Shown piece by piece: positions 52,496 through 59,859 of a stretch of 64,000 nucleotides of DNA. The DNA comes from Pseudomonas frederiksbergensis (lineage in GTDB: Bacteria; Pseudomonadota; Gammaproteobacteria; Pseudomonadales; Pseudomonadaceae): the NCBI RefSeq assembly GCF_000802155.2, contig NZ_JQGJ02000002.1:372001-436000 (forward strand). The letters are read 5' to 3'. A program made the translations under genes and the position numbers. The first letter of the stretch is position 1; every line of letters begins with the position of its first letter. The notes under the pieces were generated by a model that saw only the letters and a program-made list of their open reading frames with translations, did no database searches and was not told the DNA's origin.

Positions 52496-53494
52496 ATGGC
52501 CCGCGGTGGCATCAACAAAGCTGTCGTGCAGAAAGCCAGGAATGCCCTCCTCGCCCGCGGCATTCACCCCAGTATTGATGCGGTGCGCATCGAGCTGGGC
52601 AATACCGGTTCAAAGACCACCATTCACCGCTACCTGAAAGAGCTTGAAGACGCCGAGCGCGGCCGGGATGCGGCCGTGATCCCGCTCAGCGAACAGTTGG
52701 CCAATCTGGTCAGCCAACTGGCAGATCAGCTTGAGGAGGAGACGCAGGCCGCCGTGGCCCAGGAGCGCGAACAACTGGCCCGCGAACGGCTCGATTTCCA
52801 GCATCGGTTTCGACAGGCCGAAAGCCGCATCCAACAACTGGAAGGCCAGACCGCGCTCGACGCGGAACGACTTCAGGCCACTCATCACGAGTTGCAGCAG
52901 GCACGCGAGCAACGGCAACAGGCCGAGATCGAGAACGCCCGCCTACAGCAGGCTAATCGTGACCTCGAGGAGCGGCACAAGGATCGCGACGCACAGATCC
53001 ACTCGCTGGAGGAAAAACACCGACATGCGCGCGACACCCTGGAGCACTACCGACAGGCCAGCAAGGAACAGCGTGAGCAGGAACAACGCCGACACGAGTC
53101 GCAGGTACAACAACTGCAACTAGAACTGCGGCAACTGCAGCAGACCTTGATAATCAAGCAGGACGAACTGACGCAACTGAACCGCGACAATGCACGCTTG
53201 CTCACCGAGGCGCGGCAGTTGCAAAAAGAGCGACATGCACAGCAACAGCTAGTGGCGCAGAAAACTCAGACCCTGGAGGCCCTGCAGAGCACGCTGGCCG
53301 GCTCCGAACGCACGAATAAAGCCCTTGATCAGCGTTGTCGCACATTGCAGGAGGAGGTGTCCCGGCTGAGCGAAGCCTCCGCGCTTCAGGCGCAGCAGGC
53401 GCAGGGCCTGCAGGAGCGCTTGGTCGAAGCCACTACACAGCTGAAGCTACTCGGGGCGCCGCTTGCGAACAGCGATGGCGCATGTAACACATGA
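52496..53494 (+). CDS. tnpT: TnpT, coiled-coil DNA-binding partner of TnpS
   Basis: A 332-residue protein, the size given for TnpT of Tn4651. Residues 1-55 match the KfrA N-terminal DNA-binding domain (GGINKAVVQKARNALLARGIHPSIDAVRIELGNTGSKTTIHRYLKEL). Residues about 75-300 form one long coiled coil rich in Glu, Gln and Arg (many QQ and ER repeats). It binds and shapes the resolution site. The ATG at 52496 follows AGGAG; the upstream in-frame start at 52445 lies in the control region. Confidence 0.93.
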   Translation: MARGGINKAVVQKARNALLARGIHPSIDAVRIELGNTGSKTTIHRYLKELEDAERGRDAAVIPLSEQLANLVSQLADQLEEETQAAVAQEREQLARERLDFQHRFRQAESRIQQLEGQTALDAERLQATHHELQQAREQRQQAEIENARLQQANRDLEERHKDRDAQIHSLEEKHRHARDTLEHYRQASKEQREQEQRRHESQVQQLQLELRQLQQTLIIKQDELTQLNRDNARLLTEARQLQKERHAQQQLVAQKTQTLEALQSTLAGSERTNKALDQRCRTLQEEVSRLSEASALQAQQAQGLQERLVEATTQLKLLGAPLANSDGACNT

Positions 53495-53532
53495 ACCGGC
53501 ACACTGAGCCTAAGCGCTGAGCGGAGGTGAAG

Positions 53533-54177
53533 ATGACACTACTTGAGACTGCCAATGAGGGGGCTGCTGAACCTGTCCGGCTGACTACGCCACTGGGCCA
53601 GGCCATTGGTAATCTGTTCGCCCGGGCCTTGCCGCTACTGGATGGCAATCCGCCAGGCTCGCTCAAAGTCTTAATCTTCGGCGGCTGCGCGGTGCACCTG
53701 CTCACCCATGCGCGTGGTAGTGCGGACGTCGATGCGGAGATCGAGGCGGCCCGTGTGCTGCGTAAGGACGAGATCATGGCCGTCTACACACCGCCAGAGG
53801 GTTATGAGGACAGCGACGGCCGCGACTTGCAGGTGTACCTGGACCAGAACTACACCAATGCCCTCGGGCCACTGCACGAGGACTACCGCGAGCGCGCCAT
53901 CCCCATGGAGGGTTTCGAGGGTGAGCAGCCGCTGCATATCTTCGTTGCCGCCGGCGTGGATCTGGCCATCTCCAAGCTTGGCCGCTTTACGCAAAACGAT
54001 CAATCTGATATCGAACAGCTCATCGAATGTGGCCGTGTCGATGTCGGCCAGTTTGTTACACTGGCAACAGAGGCAATCGATTATGCCGTGGGCAACCGAA
54101 GCGCAATGCTAAGCTGCCTGAAACTGGTCACAGCGAAGTACCTGGAGGATGGGCGAGATGCCACGTCTGGATCGTAA
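53533..54177 (+). CDS. DUF6036-type nucleotidyltransferase
   Basis: A 214-residue protein (ATG at 53533 after GGAGGTGA). Polymerase-beta-like nucleotidyltransferase features: [33 protein letters not shown] gives the GG/AS and DxD-type motif, and [29 protein letters not shown] is the second conserved part. This is the DUF6036 grouping. Nucleotidyltransferases of this fold act as toxins (AbiEii-like, MenT-like) or in other modifying roles. It is next to tnpT, where Tn3 elements often carry toxin-antitoxin modules. The following gene overlaps its 3' end. Confidence 0.75.
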   Translation: MTLLETANEGAAEPVRLTTPLGQAIGNLFARALPLLDGNPPGSLKVLIFGGCAVHLLTHARGSADVDAEIEAARVLRKDEIMAVYTPPEGYEDSDGRDLQVYLDQNYTNALGPLHEDYRERAIPMEGFEGEQPLHIFVAAGVDLAISKLGRFTQNDQSDIEQLIECGRVDVGQFVTLATEAIDYAVGNRSAMLSCLKLVTAKYLEDGRDATSGS

Positions 54178-54637
54178 ACAAAGCTTTGGCACGCTTCTGG
54201 AGACTGTCACCCAGCAGCGTCTTAGCCAAGTTGCGTCCGATGCTCTTGTGGAACTCGCCAAGCAGTTGTGGTACGAAGAGCGCGACCTCGTGCCGGTACT
54301 GCAGCGTGAAGTGGCAGGCAAGCTGCGCGAGCCTGAACAGAAGTTGCGTGCCCTCTATCTCGTCGACCTGCTGCGTCGCTTTCCCTGTGTATCAACGGAC
54401 AAAGCCGCGCGCCTAAAAGGCTTTGTCAGCAGTTGGTCGAACCTGAAACCAGCAGAACGCTCACCTCGTGCGACCCAGCTTGTCTCTCGCTACCAACTCG
54501 ACAAGCTGGCCTATGAATGGGGGCTTGAAGAGGACGTCAGCAAGCAGATGCAGGATGTCCTGGCTTTCCAAACCCGCCATTACGCCGCCACCCAGGGCGT
54601 GAAGACGGGCTATTCAGAGCCAACGCCCGTCAGCTAG
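54158..54637 (+). CDS. hypothetical partner of the nucleotidyltransferase
   Basis: A 159-residue, mostly helical, basic protein ([71 protein letters not shown] broken into several helices). No family recognised. The start overlaps the nucleotidyltransferase gene by 20 bases, and a GGAGG precedes ATG 54158 by nine bases; ATG 54149 lies too close to it. Coupling suggests a two-gene module; which product would be toxin or antitoxin is not readable. Confidence 0.6.
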   Translation: MPRLDRKQSFGTLLETVTQQRLSQVASDALVELAKQLWYEERDLVPVLQREVAGKLREPEQKLRALYLVDLLRRFPCVSTDKAARLKGFVSSWSNLKPAERSPRATQLVSRYQLDKLAYEWGLEEDVSKQMQDVLAFQTRHYAATQGVKTGYSEPTPVS

Positions 54638-54665
54638 CAGCAGGGCACGGCAAAATGGACGCGGA

Positions 54666-54833
54666 ATGGCCAATTCAACAAATGACGACCAACGACTCGC
54701 TGATCTAACACGCGAGGCATTAGCCGACGTGAGCGAGGGTTTGGTGATCGATCACGCATTGGTCGAGACCTGGGCTCAGAGCCTTGATACCGACACCCCG
54801 GTGCCTTTGCCAACTCCAGATCGGCCTACTTAA
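54666..54833 (+). CDS. 55-residue antitoxin-like small protein
   Basis: The ORF reads ANSTNDDQRLADLTREALADV then SEGLVIDHALVETWAQSL and a Pro-rich end (DTDTPVPLPTPDRPT). The pattern DVxEGxVIDHxxVxxWAxSL is that of short antitoxins that pair with RelE/ParE toxins. No toxin follows: the next sequence toward the transposon end has no usable ORF. So it may be an orphan or a remnant. Confidence 0.55.
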   Translation: MANSTNDDQRLADLTREALADVSEGLVIDHALVETWAQSLDTDTPVPLPTPDRPT

Positions 54834-54925
54834 TTCGCAGCAGGCCGAACTGATCCTCAGCGGTATCTGGCTGAAGCCATTACGCTAAGCGCGCCTTCGC
54901 TTGAGCAGGACTTCCATTCTGTTCG

Positions 54926-54985
54926 TTTAAATACAGCAAGTTACAGAACGAATGCACTAATTTTTGCCTCATCTCGGCAACCCCC
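54926..54985. repeat. degenerate internal copy of the transposon right end
   Basis: TTTAAATACA...CTAATTTTT...ATCTCGGCA-ACCCC parallels 55101-55160 over 60 bp at about three-quarters identity by eye, in the same orientation. The tail at 54999-55013 (TTACCTCGGCATAAC) looks like a shorter third copy. Confidence 0.65.
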
Positions 54986-55100
54986 TGATTCCCCCCCTTA
55001 CCTCGGCATAACTTCAATCAGGCGTTCAGAGCCGATTCTATAATTGACTATAAAATCCTATAAAGCCCATCCTGAGTAACTTAGCGACGCTAGAAAGATA

Positions 55101-55160
55101 TTTAAATACAATCAGTTGCAGCGCGTATGTCCTAATTTTCCTTTATCTCGGCATGACCCC
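55101..55160. repeat. right-end 60-bp direct repeat (includes IRR)
   Basis: This copy ends in the true right terminal repeat and matches 54926-54985. The shared portion extends beyond IRR into the subterminal TTTAAATACA, so more than the transposase-binding end was duplicated. Confidence 0.65.
55126..55160 (-). repeat. right terminal inverted repeat (IRR)
   Basis: 35 bp ending ...CTCGGCATGACCCC, reverse complement of IRL at 34 of 35 positions. Followed directly by the GTAAA target copy. Confidence 0.95.
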
Positions 55161-55165
55161 GTAAA
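55161..55165. repeat. target-site duplication GTAAA, right copy
   Basis: Identical to 9320-9324 and abutting IRR. Confidence 0.9.
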
Positions 55166-55232
55166 GGCACCAGTTTTGCGCACCGTTGCGCCGTCGCGCC
55201 TTACCTACAGCGTACACGGCGATCAAATTCAT
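55161..55232 (-). pseudogene. 5' part of a transposon-split ORF
   Basis: 24 codons from ATG at 55232 (MNLIAVYAVGKARRRNGAQN and WCLY) that continue in frame at 9319 after removing the transposon and one target copy. An in-frame stop at 55248-55250 limits the N-terminus, so the original gene was a stand-alone 94-codon ORF after the FAH gene rather than a full MFS transporter. Confidence 0.7.
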
Positions 55233-55266
55233 CGCGCTCTGGCGCCGTCACTTGGTACAGGATCTT

Positions 55267-56151
55267 TCACTTATCCAGCGGCAGGCCCAGTCGCCCGACC
55301 GCACGGGCGGGGCTGAGCGGGCGTGGCGCAGCAATGGTATTGCGCAGTCGGCCGATGCCTTCGATTTCGGCCTCGACGCGGTCACCCGGGCGCAAAAAGC
55401 GCCCGCTTTCCAGCCCCACGCCGTGGGTGGAACCGGTAAACACCAGGTCACCCGGGCGCAGGCTGATGCGCGCATCCAAATAATTGAGCAACTCGTCCAA
55501 GGGAAAAATCATCTGCCGGGTATTGTCCTGCTGGCGCAACTCATCGTTGACGCTCAGGCGCATCTCCAGAGCCGGTTGCCCCCTGACGGCCACTTCGTCC
55601 GTGGTCACGATCCAGGGACCTACCGGCGTGGTGCGATCCATGGCTTTCTGCGTCAACAGGTCCAGGCGACCAATCTGCTTGCCGGCATCCCGAGCACTGA
55701 TGTCATTGCCCACCGTGTACCCCAGCAGGCAATCGCTGGCATGGGGTTCATCCAGCAACGGTCGGCCCACCACGGCGACCAGTTCGACCTCATAGTCAAG
55801 TTGGGCGGTTAAGGGTGAGTAGTCGATATCGTCATCGGCACCGACCAGCGCCGACCCAGGCTTCATGTAGGCCAGCGGGTGCGCCGGCGCATCACTGCCC
55901 AGGCGCTTGAGATGACTGAGGTAGTTGAGGCCCACACCAAAGACGCGGCTGCCCGGCTCCAAGGGCGCGAGCAGGCGCGCGGCTGACAACGGCAACCATT
56001 GGCCTGCCAGGTCCAGGGCGTCTATCGCAAGATCCGCGCACAGCCCGACCCAGTGGGAAAACGGCGCGTTAATCCGCCGCAAATGCTCGGTTTGCCCATC
56101 CAACAGTGCCCAGAACGCCTGCCCAGCGACTTCGACCCGCGCCAGACGCAT
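55267..56151 (-). CDS. fumarylacetoacetate hydrolase family protein
   Basis: A 294-residue FAH-fold hydrolase with AYMKPGSALVG, LDYEVELVAVVGRPL (Glu-x-Glu metal ligands), NDISARDAGKQ, and FTGSTHGVGLESGRFLRPGD. The ATG at 56151 is one base past the stop of the extradiol dioxygenase gene, so they are cotranscribed; the longer ORF start lies within that gene. It probably hydrolyses or hydrates the ring-cleavage product of the dioxygenase. In the ancestral order it was followed by the split ORF and the IclR gene. Confidence 0.88.
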   Translation of the reverse strand: MRLARVEVAGQAFWALLDGQTEHLRRINAPFSHWVGLCADLAIDALDLAGQWLPLSAARLLAPLEPGSRVFGVGLNYLSHLKRLGSDAPAHPLAYMKPGSALVGADDDIDYSPLTAQLDYEVELVAVVGRPLLDEPHASDCLLGYTVGNDISARDAGKQIGRLDLLTQKAMDRTTPVGPWIVTTDEVAVRGQPALEMRLSVNDELRQQDNTRQMIFPLDELLNYLDARISLRPGDLVFTGSTHGVGLESGRFLRPGDRVEAEIEGIGRLRNTIAAPRPLSPARAVGRLGLPLDK

Positions 56152-56152
56152 A

Positions 56153-57103
56153 TCAGCGCTTGGCCAGGTACGTCGGCAGGTACTCGGCATCGAGCACTTC
56201 TTCCGGCGTCTTGACGCTGGGACCGAGAATCGGGCCAACCATTTCGTGGCCCCACAGGCTGAGTTTTTCCGGGTTCAACTCATAGGGATCGCCTTGCCAT
56301 GGCTCGATTTCAGCAATGGTCTCGAAGGCAAAACCGGACGGATTGAAATGGTAGAACGACAGGTGCGGGTCCTGGGCATGTTGGCCGAGGGTCATCATCA
56401 TCGGCAGCCCACGCTGGCGCACGATGTCGTAGGTTTCCCCGACATCCCGCACATTGCGCACGAACAGCCCGACATGCTGCACCCCCATGCGTCCCGGCCC
56501 ATGGCCATAGGCAATATCATGGCTGGTGTGATGGTTGAGTTTGGAGCGGAAGAAACCGGTTCGCCCTTTGCCCGCACCCGCGCCATACCAACTGAAGCCC
56601 ATCACGTTGAGCAGAAAGTCTTCCAGTTCCGGGGTGTAGTCCGGGGTGATCAGCACCACATGGCCCGCGCCCCGTTCGTCAGCCAGGAAACCACTGTGGG
56701 GACGCCCTGGCTGGAACGAGCGCGGCAGCCATTTCTGCCCGTAAAACAGTTCGTGCTGATACCCCACGGGGTCGCGGAAGCGCACCAATTCGCGCACACC
56801 GCGCTTTTCACACAATTGGGCGTCGCCACGGCTGTAGTCGACATTCGCCGCCGCCAGCTTCCTGATGCCCTCTTCGAACGCCATGCGCCCCACCGCTTCC
56901 CAGCCGATGTAGGCAATTCGGTCTACCTTGCCTGGATGAAAAGCGAAGCGATGGCGTCGATCGTCGATTTTGAAGTACAGCGACTCCGGGTCACTCTCGG
57001 GATTCTTGCCGATACCAAAGCCCATTACCTGCGGGCCGTACTCACGCCACGCCTCGAGATTGGGGGTTTCGAAGCCCATGTAACCGATACCGATGATGTC
57101 CAC
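56153..57103 (-). CDS. type I extradiol ring-cleavage dioxygenase (DitC-like)
   Basis: A 316-residue two-domain vicinal-oxygen-chelate enzyme. The Fe(II) ligands fit His148 (GHVVLI), His210 (MGVQHVGLF) and Glu261 (FAFETIAE), the same positions as in BphC-type enzymes; the second-shell His195 (HHTSHDIA) and Tyr251 are also in place. The GTG at 57103 was chosen because AAGGTG precedes it and the sequence then opens VDIIGIGYMGF as in relatives. It opens a catechol ring next to the hydroxyl pair. The dioxygenase, dehydrogenase and this enzyme make a complete ring-hydroxylation to meta-cleavage set. Confidence 0.92.
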   Translation of the reverse strand: MDIIGIGYMGFETPNLEAWREYGPQVMGFGIGKNPESDPESLYFKIDDRRHRFAFHPGKVDRIAYIGWEAVGRMAFEEGIRKLAAANVDYSRGDAQLCEKRGVRELVRFRDPVGYQHELFYGQKWLPRSFQPGRPHSGFLADERGAGHVVLITPDYTPELEDFLLNVMGFSWYGAGAGKGRTGFFRSKLNHHTSHDIAYGHGPGRMGVQHVGLFVRNVRDVGETYDIVRQRGLPMMMTLGQHAQDPHLSFYHFNPSGFAFETIAEIEPWQGDPYELNPEKLSLWGHEMVGPILGPSVKTPEEVLDAEYLPTYLAKR

Positions 57104-57164
57104 GTTATTCACCTTTTTATTGTTCGAGATGAAAGGTGCCTGCGGCACCCGCCCTGACGCCGCG

Positions 57165-57923
57165 CTAGACAGCCAGCAACCCACCGTCGATGACGAAGTC
57201 TGAACCGGTGATGAATGAGGCCTCATCCGAAGCGACAAATACCGCCATGGCCACCACTTCCTCAGGCTCGCCGGGGCGATCCATCAATACGCCGTCCAGC
57301 AGCATGGCGCGAATCTTCGGGTCTTCCAGAAACGGCCGGGTACCCGGGGTGGCGACAAATCCCGGACTCAAGCTGACCGCACGGATGCCGAACGGGGCGC
57401 CCTCCACCGCCAGCTGGCGAGTGAACGACACCACGGCCCCCTTTGCTGCCGAGTGGGCGCTGATGCCGGCGACTTTCGAGCCGCCCCAGGCTGCGGTGGA
57501 CGATACGTTGATGATCACCCCGCGCTGCTCGGCCAGGTGGGGCCAGGCATACTTGGTGGTATAGAACAGCAGGTCGATTTCATTGCGCATGGTGTACTGC
57601 CAATCCTCGATCGACAGTTCGCTGACCAGTCCGAAACGAGCGGCGGAAGCATTGTTGTAGAGAATGTCGATGCGCCCATGTTCGGCGACGGCGGCATCGA
57701 TCCAGGCCTGGGCCTGTTCATGATCGCCCAGGTCCACAGGCGCCGAGCCATACAGGGTATGGCCCTCGGCCCGCAGCAAGGCCGCCGTCTCCTCATGACC
57801 TTCGGCAACCACGTCGCAACCAACCACGATTGCGCCTTCGCGGGCAAAACGCAGCGCCGCCGCCCGGCCCTGGCCACCACCGGTACCGGTGATCAACGCC
57901 ACTTTGTCTTGTAAACGTCCCAT
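57165..57923 (-). CDS. SDR family oxidoreductase with His in place of the catalytic Tyr
   Basis: A 252-residue classical SDR with TGTGGGQG at residues 12-19, NNAS near 90-93, Ser141/Ser142, and Lys161, but the active-site motif reads HSAAK (His157) where most SDRs have Tyr. The codon is CAC, one base from TAC. Some dienoyl-CoA-reductase-like SDRs also lack the Tyr. The ORF ATG at 57923 follows GAGGGTGTGCTG. A dihydrodiol dehydrogenase or a dienoyl-CoA reductase-type role is possible. It is 61 bases upstream of the extradiol dioxygenase gene on the same strand. Confidence 0.85.
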   Translation of the reverse strand: MGRLQDKVALITGTGGGQGRAAALRFAREGAIVVGCDVVAEGHEETAALLRAEGHTLYGSAPVDLGDHEQAQAWIDAAVAEHGRIDILYNNASAARFGLVSELSIEDWQYTMRNEIDLLFYTTKYAWPHLAEQRGVIINVSSTAAWGGSKVAGISAHSAAKGAVVSFTRQLAVEGAPFGIRAVSLSPGFVATPGTRPFLEDPKIRAMLLDGVLMDRPGEPEEVVAMAVFVASDEASFITGSDFVIDGGLLAV

Positions 57924-57974
57924 CAGCACACCCTCACCTCTGTGGTTATCACATTGCGGCAAACGTTCATGCCG

Positions 57975-58211
57975 TCAAACGGCTTCGTTTTCCGAGGTGA
58001 TGGGTTCAAGCCAGATCGCCTCGGCGGGACAGGCGGCAGCGCCCTCACGGGCCTCCTCCTCCAACTCCGGGGGGATATGGGCGTCGTCGAAATACACCAG
58101 GCCATCGGCATCGAGCTTGTACAGGCTGGGGCAAATCGCGGCACATAAACCATAACCACAGCAGCGGCTACGGTCTACCACGGCTTTGAATTGCGCTTTT
58201 TCTGAACTCAT
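57975..58211 (-). CDS. 3Fe-4S/4Fe-4S ferredoxin (DitA3-like)
   Basis: A 78-residue ferredoxin. Ligand Cys are Cys17, Cys23 and Cys27 in the RCCGYGLCAAICPSLY segment plus the CP near residue 61. At the place where a [4Fe-4S] protein has a fourth Cys (or Asp) between the first two there is Tyr20, so a [3Fe-4S] cluster is likely, although Cys18 could shift the assignment. It should carry electrons to the Rieske oxygenase. DitA3 in the recalled dit cluster is of this ferredoxin type and is encoded apart from the alpha/beta genes. The candidate operator copy lies 37 bases upstream. It heads the SDR-extradiol-FAH unit. Confidence 0.85.
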   Translation of the reverse strand: MSSEKAQFKAVVDRSRCCGYGLCAAICPSLYKLDADGLVYFDDAHIPPELEEEAREGAAACPAEAIWLEPITSENEAV

Positions 58212-58247
58212 TTTTTTCTCCTTATCAGGTTCAGCCTCGGCAAATTA

Positions 58248-58272
58248 TGAACACTATTTTATTTTATGTGCA
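58248..58272. promoter_or_regulatory. candidate operator, copy 4 (TGAACAC-N12-TGTGCA)
   Basis: Same 25-bp framework as at 1741-1765 (TGAACA then TGT-CA) with the same N12 spacer, 37 bases before the ferredoxin start. Confidence 0.55.
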
Positions 58273-58336
58273 ATTAATATTTGGCACGGCTATGCTGGCA
58301 GTCACCTGGGACGATCGCCGTGCCAGACAAAGATCC

Positions 58337-58361
58337 ATGTGGGCGAACTTGCTCGCTCCCA
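58337..58361. repeat. REP-like Pseudomonas dispersed repeat, second copy
   Basis: GTGGGCGAACTTGCTCGCTCCCA, the opposite orientation of the copy at 874-904. It lies in the 350-base region between the ferredoxin and the MFS gene, which otherwise holds an operator, a hairpin and promoters. Confidence 0.55.
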
Positions 58362-58460
58362 GAGGCCCAGATTGGTCCGAAGGAGGCCCCCACGCAGGGA
58401 ATTCGTTTGTCTATAAGTCAGATGGTTGGGCTGGACAAAGCGGAATTTTTGATTTTATTC

Positions 58461-58485
58461 TGAATAAAAAACCAGATTCTGTTCA
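58461..58485. promoter_or_regulatory. possible fifth operator copy (TGAATAA-N12-TGTTCA)
   Basis: Matches the framework with N12 spacing before the MFS gene at 58564, but it lies partly within a hairpin and the left half-site is weak. It could be chance. Confidence 0.3.
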
Positions 58486-58494
58486 AAGAATCTG
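58462..58494 (-). terminator. hairpin with T run on the minus strand
   Basis: CAGATTC-N8-GAATCTG is followed on the minus strand by GTTTTTTATT. No minus-strand gene ends here, so it may block antisense transcription from the right. An 8-bp inverted repeat TTTTATTC-T-GAATAAAA (58453-58469) partly overlaps it. Confidence 0.5.
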
Positions 58495-58563
58495 CTGAGG
58501 GTGGATTCATTTCCCCCTTGTAGCAATGCTTGGCTCAACAAAACCTATAAGGAAGCCAACCCC

Positions 58564-59826
58564 ATGCACCCGTCTACAAACCAAGCCGCAATCGATCCGC
58601 GCGAATTTCGACAGAGCTGGAAAATTCTCATTTTGTCCGTCGCCGGTGTTGCCATCAGCATCAATGCCGCCCTGCTCTATGGCTTCGGCACATTGGTCGT
58701 GCCGCTCGGCGATGCCTTTGGCTGGAGCAGAAGCGAGCTGCAGGCCTGCATCACCTTTCTGTTTGGCGGCGCCGTGGTGTCACTGCAACTGGTGGGTTGG
58801 TTCAACCTGCGCTATGGCATGAAGCGCGTCACGGTCATTTCCCTGCTGTTGTTGTCACTCGGCTACCTGGCGACAACCCAACTGACCCAATCGATCTGGT
58901 CGATGTACATCGCCTTTGCAGTGCTGCCGATCGTGGGCATGGGCGCACTGGCGGTGACCTGGACACAACTGTTGAGCCTTTGGTTTGACCGCAATCGCGG
59001 CCTGGCATTGGCCATCGGCCTGTCCGGCACCGGTCTCACCGCCGCCACTATTCCCCGGTTGATGGCATGGGGGATCGAACAATGGGACTGGCGCGCGGCC
59101 TTCGTGATTCTCGCCCTGCTCAACCTGCTGGTTTTGTTGCCTCTGATTCTGCTGTGGTTCAAGCTGCCCGCTGCGGCGGGTAGCCAAGACGACGGCCATG
59201 CACTGGAGCGATTGCCCGGCATGGGCTTTCGTGAGGGTATGGGCTCGCTGAAGTTCTGGACCTGCAACCTGGCGCTCAGCCTGGTGATTTCTTCGATCGT
59301 TGGCATGGTCACGAGCACCGTGCCCATGCTGCAATCCAGGGGGTTGTCCGCTGCGGATGCCGCCACCATTTTCAGCGGTTTTGGTATTTCGCTGATCTTC
59401 GGCCGGATGTTGATCGGCTATCTGCTCGATCGCCTGTGGCCACCGGCGGTGTCCGCGCTCAGCCTGGTGTTGCCCGCCGTCGGTTGTTTTATCTACCTGA
59501 GCCCCACCGCTGAATTTGCGCCGCTGATGCTGGCTGCCGTACTGATCGGCTTTGGCGCCGGGGCAGAATTCGATATTGCCGCCTTTTTGATTGCCCGCTA
59601 CTTCGGCCTGCGCGAGTACGGTCGTCTGTTTGGCGTCCATCAGGGCTTGAATACCGTGGCTTCGGCGCTGGCGCCATTGCTTTTCGCCTACCTGCTGGCA
59701 CGTACTGGTTCGTACACGGCAATGCTGGTGTACAGCGCCGCCTGTTGCCTGGTCGGTCCGCTGCTTTTACTGACCCTGGGACGCGTACCACGCTTCAATG
59801 CGCAACCACTTCCCAGCCAATCCTGA
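58564..59826 (+). CDS. MFS permease, copy 1 (DitE-like)
   Basis: A 420-residue major-facilitator protein with twelve predicted helices, opening FRQSWKILILSVAGVAISINAALLYGFG and carrying TWTQLLSLWFDRNRGLALAIGLSGTG as the typical central signature (loop 4-5). The ATG at 58564 is preferred because the family relative at 62783-64000 has its opening at the same residues. A permease is part of the recalled dit cluster. The predicted substrate is the aromatic or diterpenoid acid. The gene starts the + strand unit that continues with the [2Fe-2S] ferredoxin and its reductase. Confidence 0.87.
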   Translation: MHPSTNQAAIDPREFRQSWKILILSVAGVAISINAALLYGFGTLVVPLGDAFGWSRSELQACITFLFGGAVVSLQLVGWFNLRYGMKRVTVISLLLLSLGYLATTQLTQSIWSMYIAFAVLPIVGMGALAVTWTQLLSLWFDRNRGLALAIGLSGTGLTAATIPRLMAWGIEQWDWRAAFVILALLNLLVLLPLILLWFKLPAAAGSQDDGHALERLPGMGFREGMGSLKFWTCNLALSLVISSIVGMVTSTVPMLQSRGLSAADAATIFSGFGISLIFGRMLIGYLLDRLWPPAVSALSLVLPAVGCFIYLSPTAEFAPLMLAAVLIGFGAGAEFDIAAFLIARYFGLREYGRLFGVHQGLNTVASALAPLLFAYLLARTGSYTAMLVYSAACCLVGPLLLLTLGRVPRFNAQPLPSQS

Positions 59827-59859
59827 GCCCTCCCCCCACAACAAGAACCGGAGCAGAAC

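Larger units (their letters stand above)
9325..55160. mobile_element. complete Tn3-family transposon, Tn4651/Tn4652 type, 45.8 kb
   Basis: The ends are GGGGTCATGCCGAGATAA... inverted repeats of 35 bp with one mismatch, flanked by GTAAA on both sides. Inside the left end are tnpA and tnpC; inside the right end tnpS and tnpT are divergent around a putative resolution site. These four genes and their sizes (1005, 120, 319 and 332 residues) fit the Tn4651 subgroup. The cargo is copper and nickel/cobalt resistance, a bufferin cluster, a Gabija-like defence pair and a set of small toxin/antitoxin-like or nuclease genes. Intact ends, transposase and resolution genes, and a perfect target duplication suggest a recent insertion by an element that may still be mobile. 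Confidence 0.93.

Noticed and set aside
58247..58498. 83-codon ORF between the ferredoxin and MFS genes
   Set aside because: It runs through an operator, a REP-like repeat and a hairpin, and the protein has no recognisable features.
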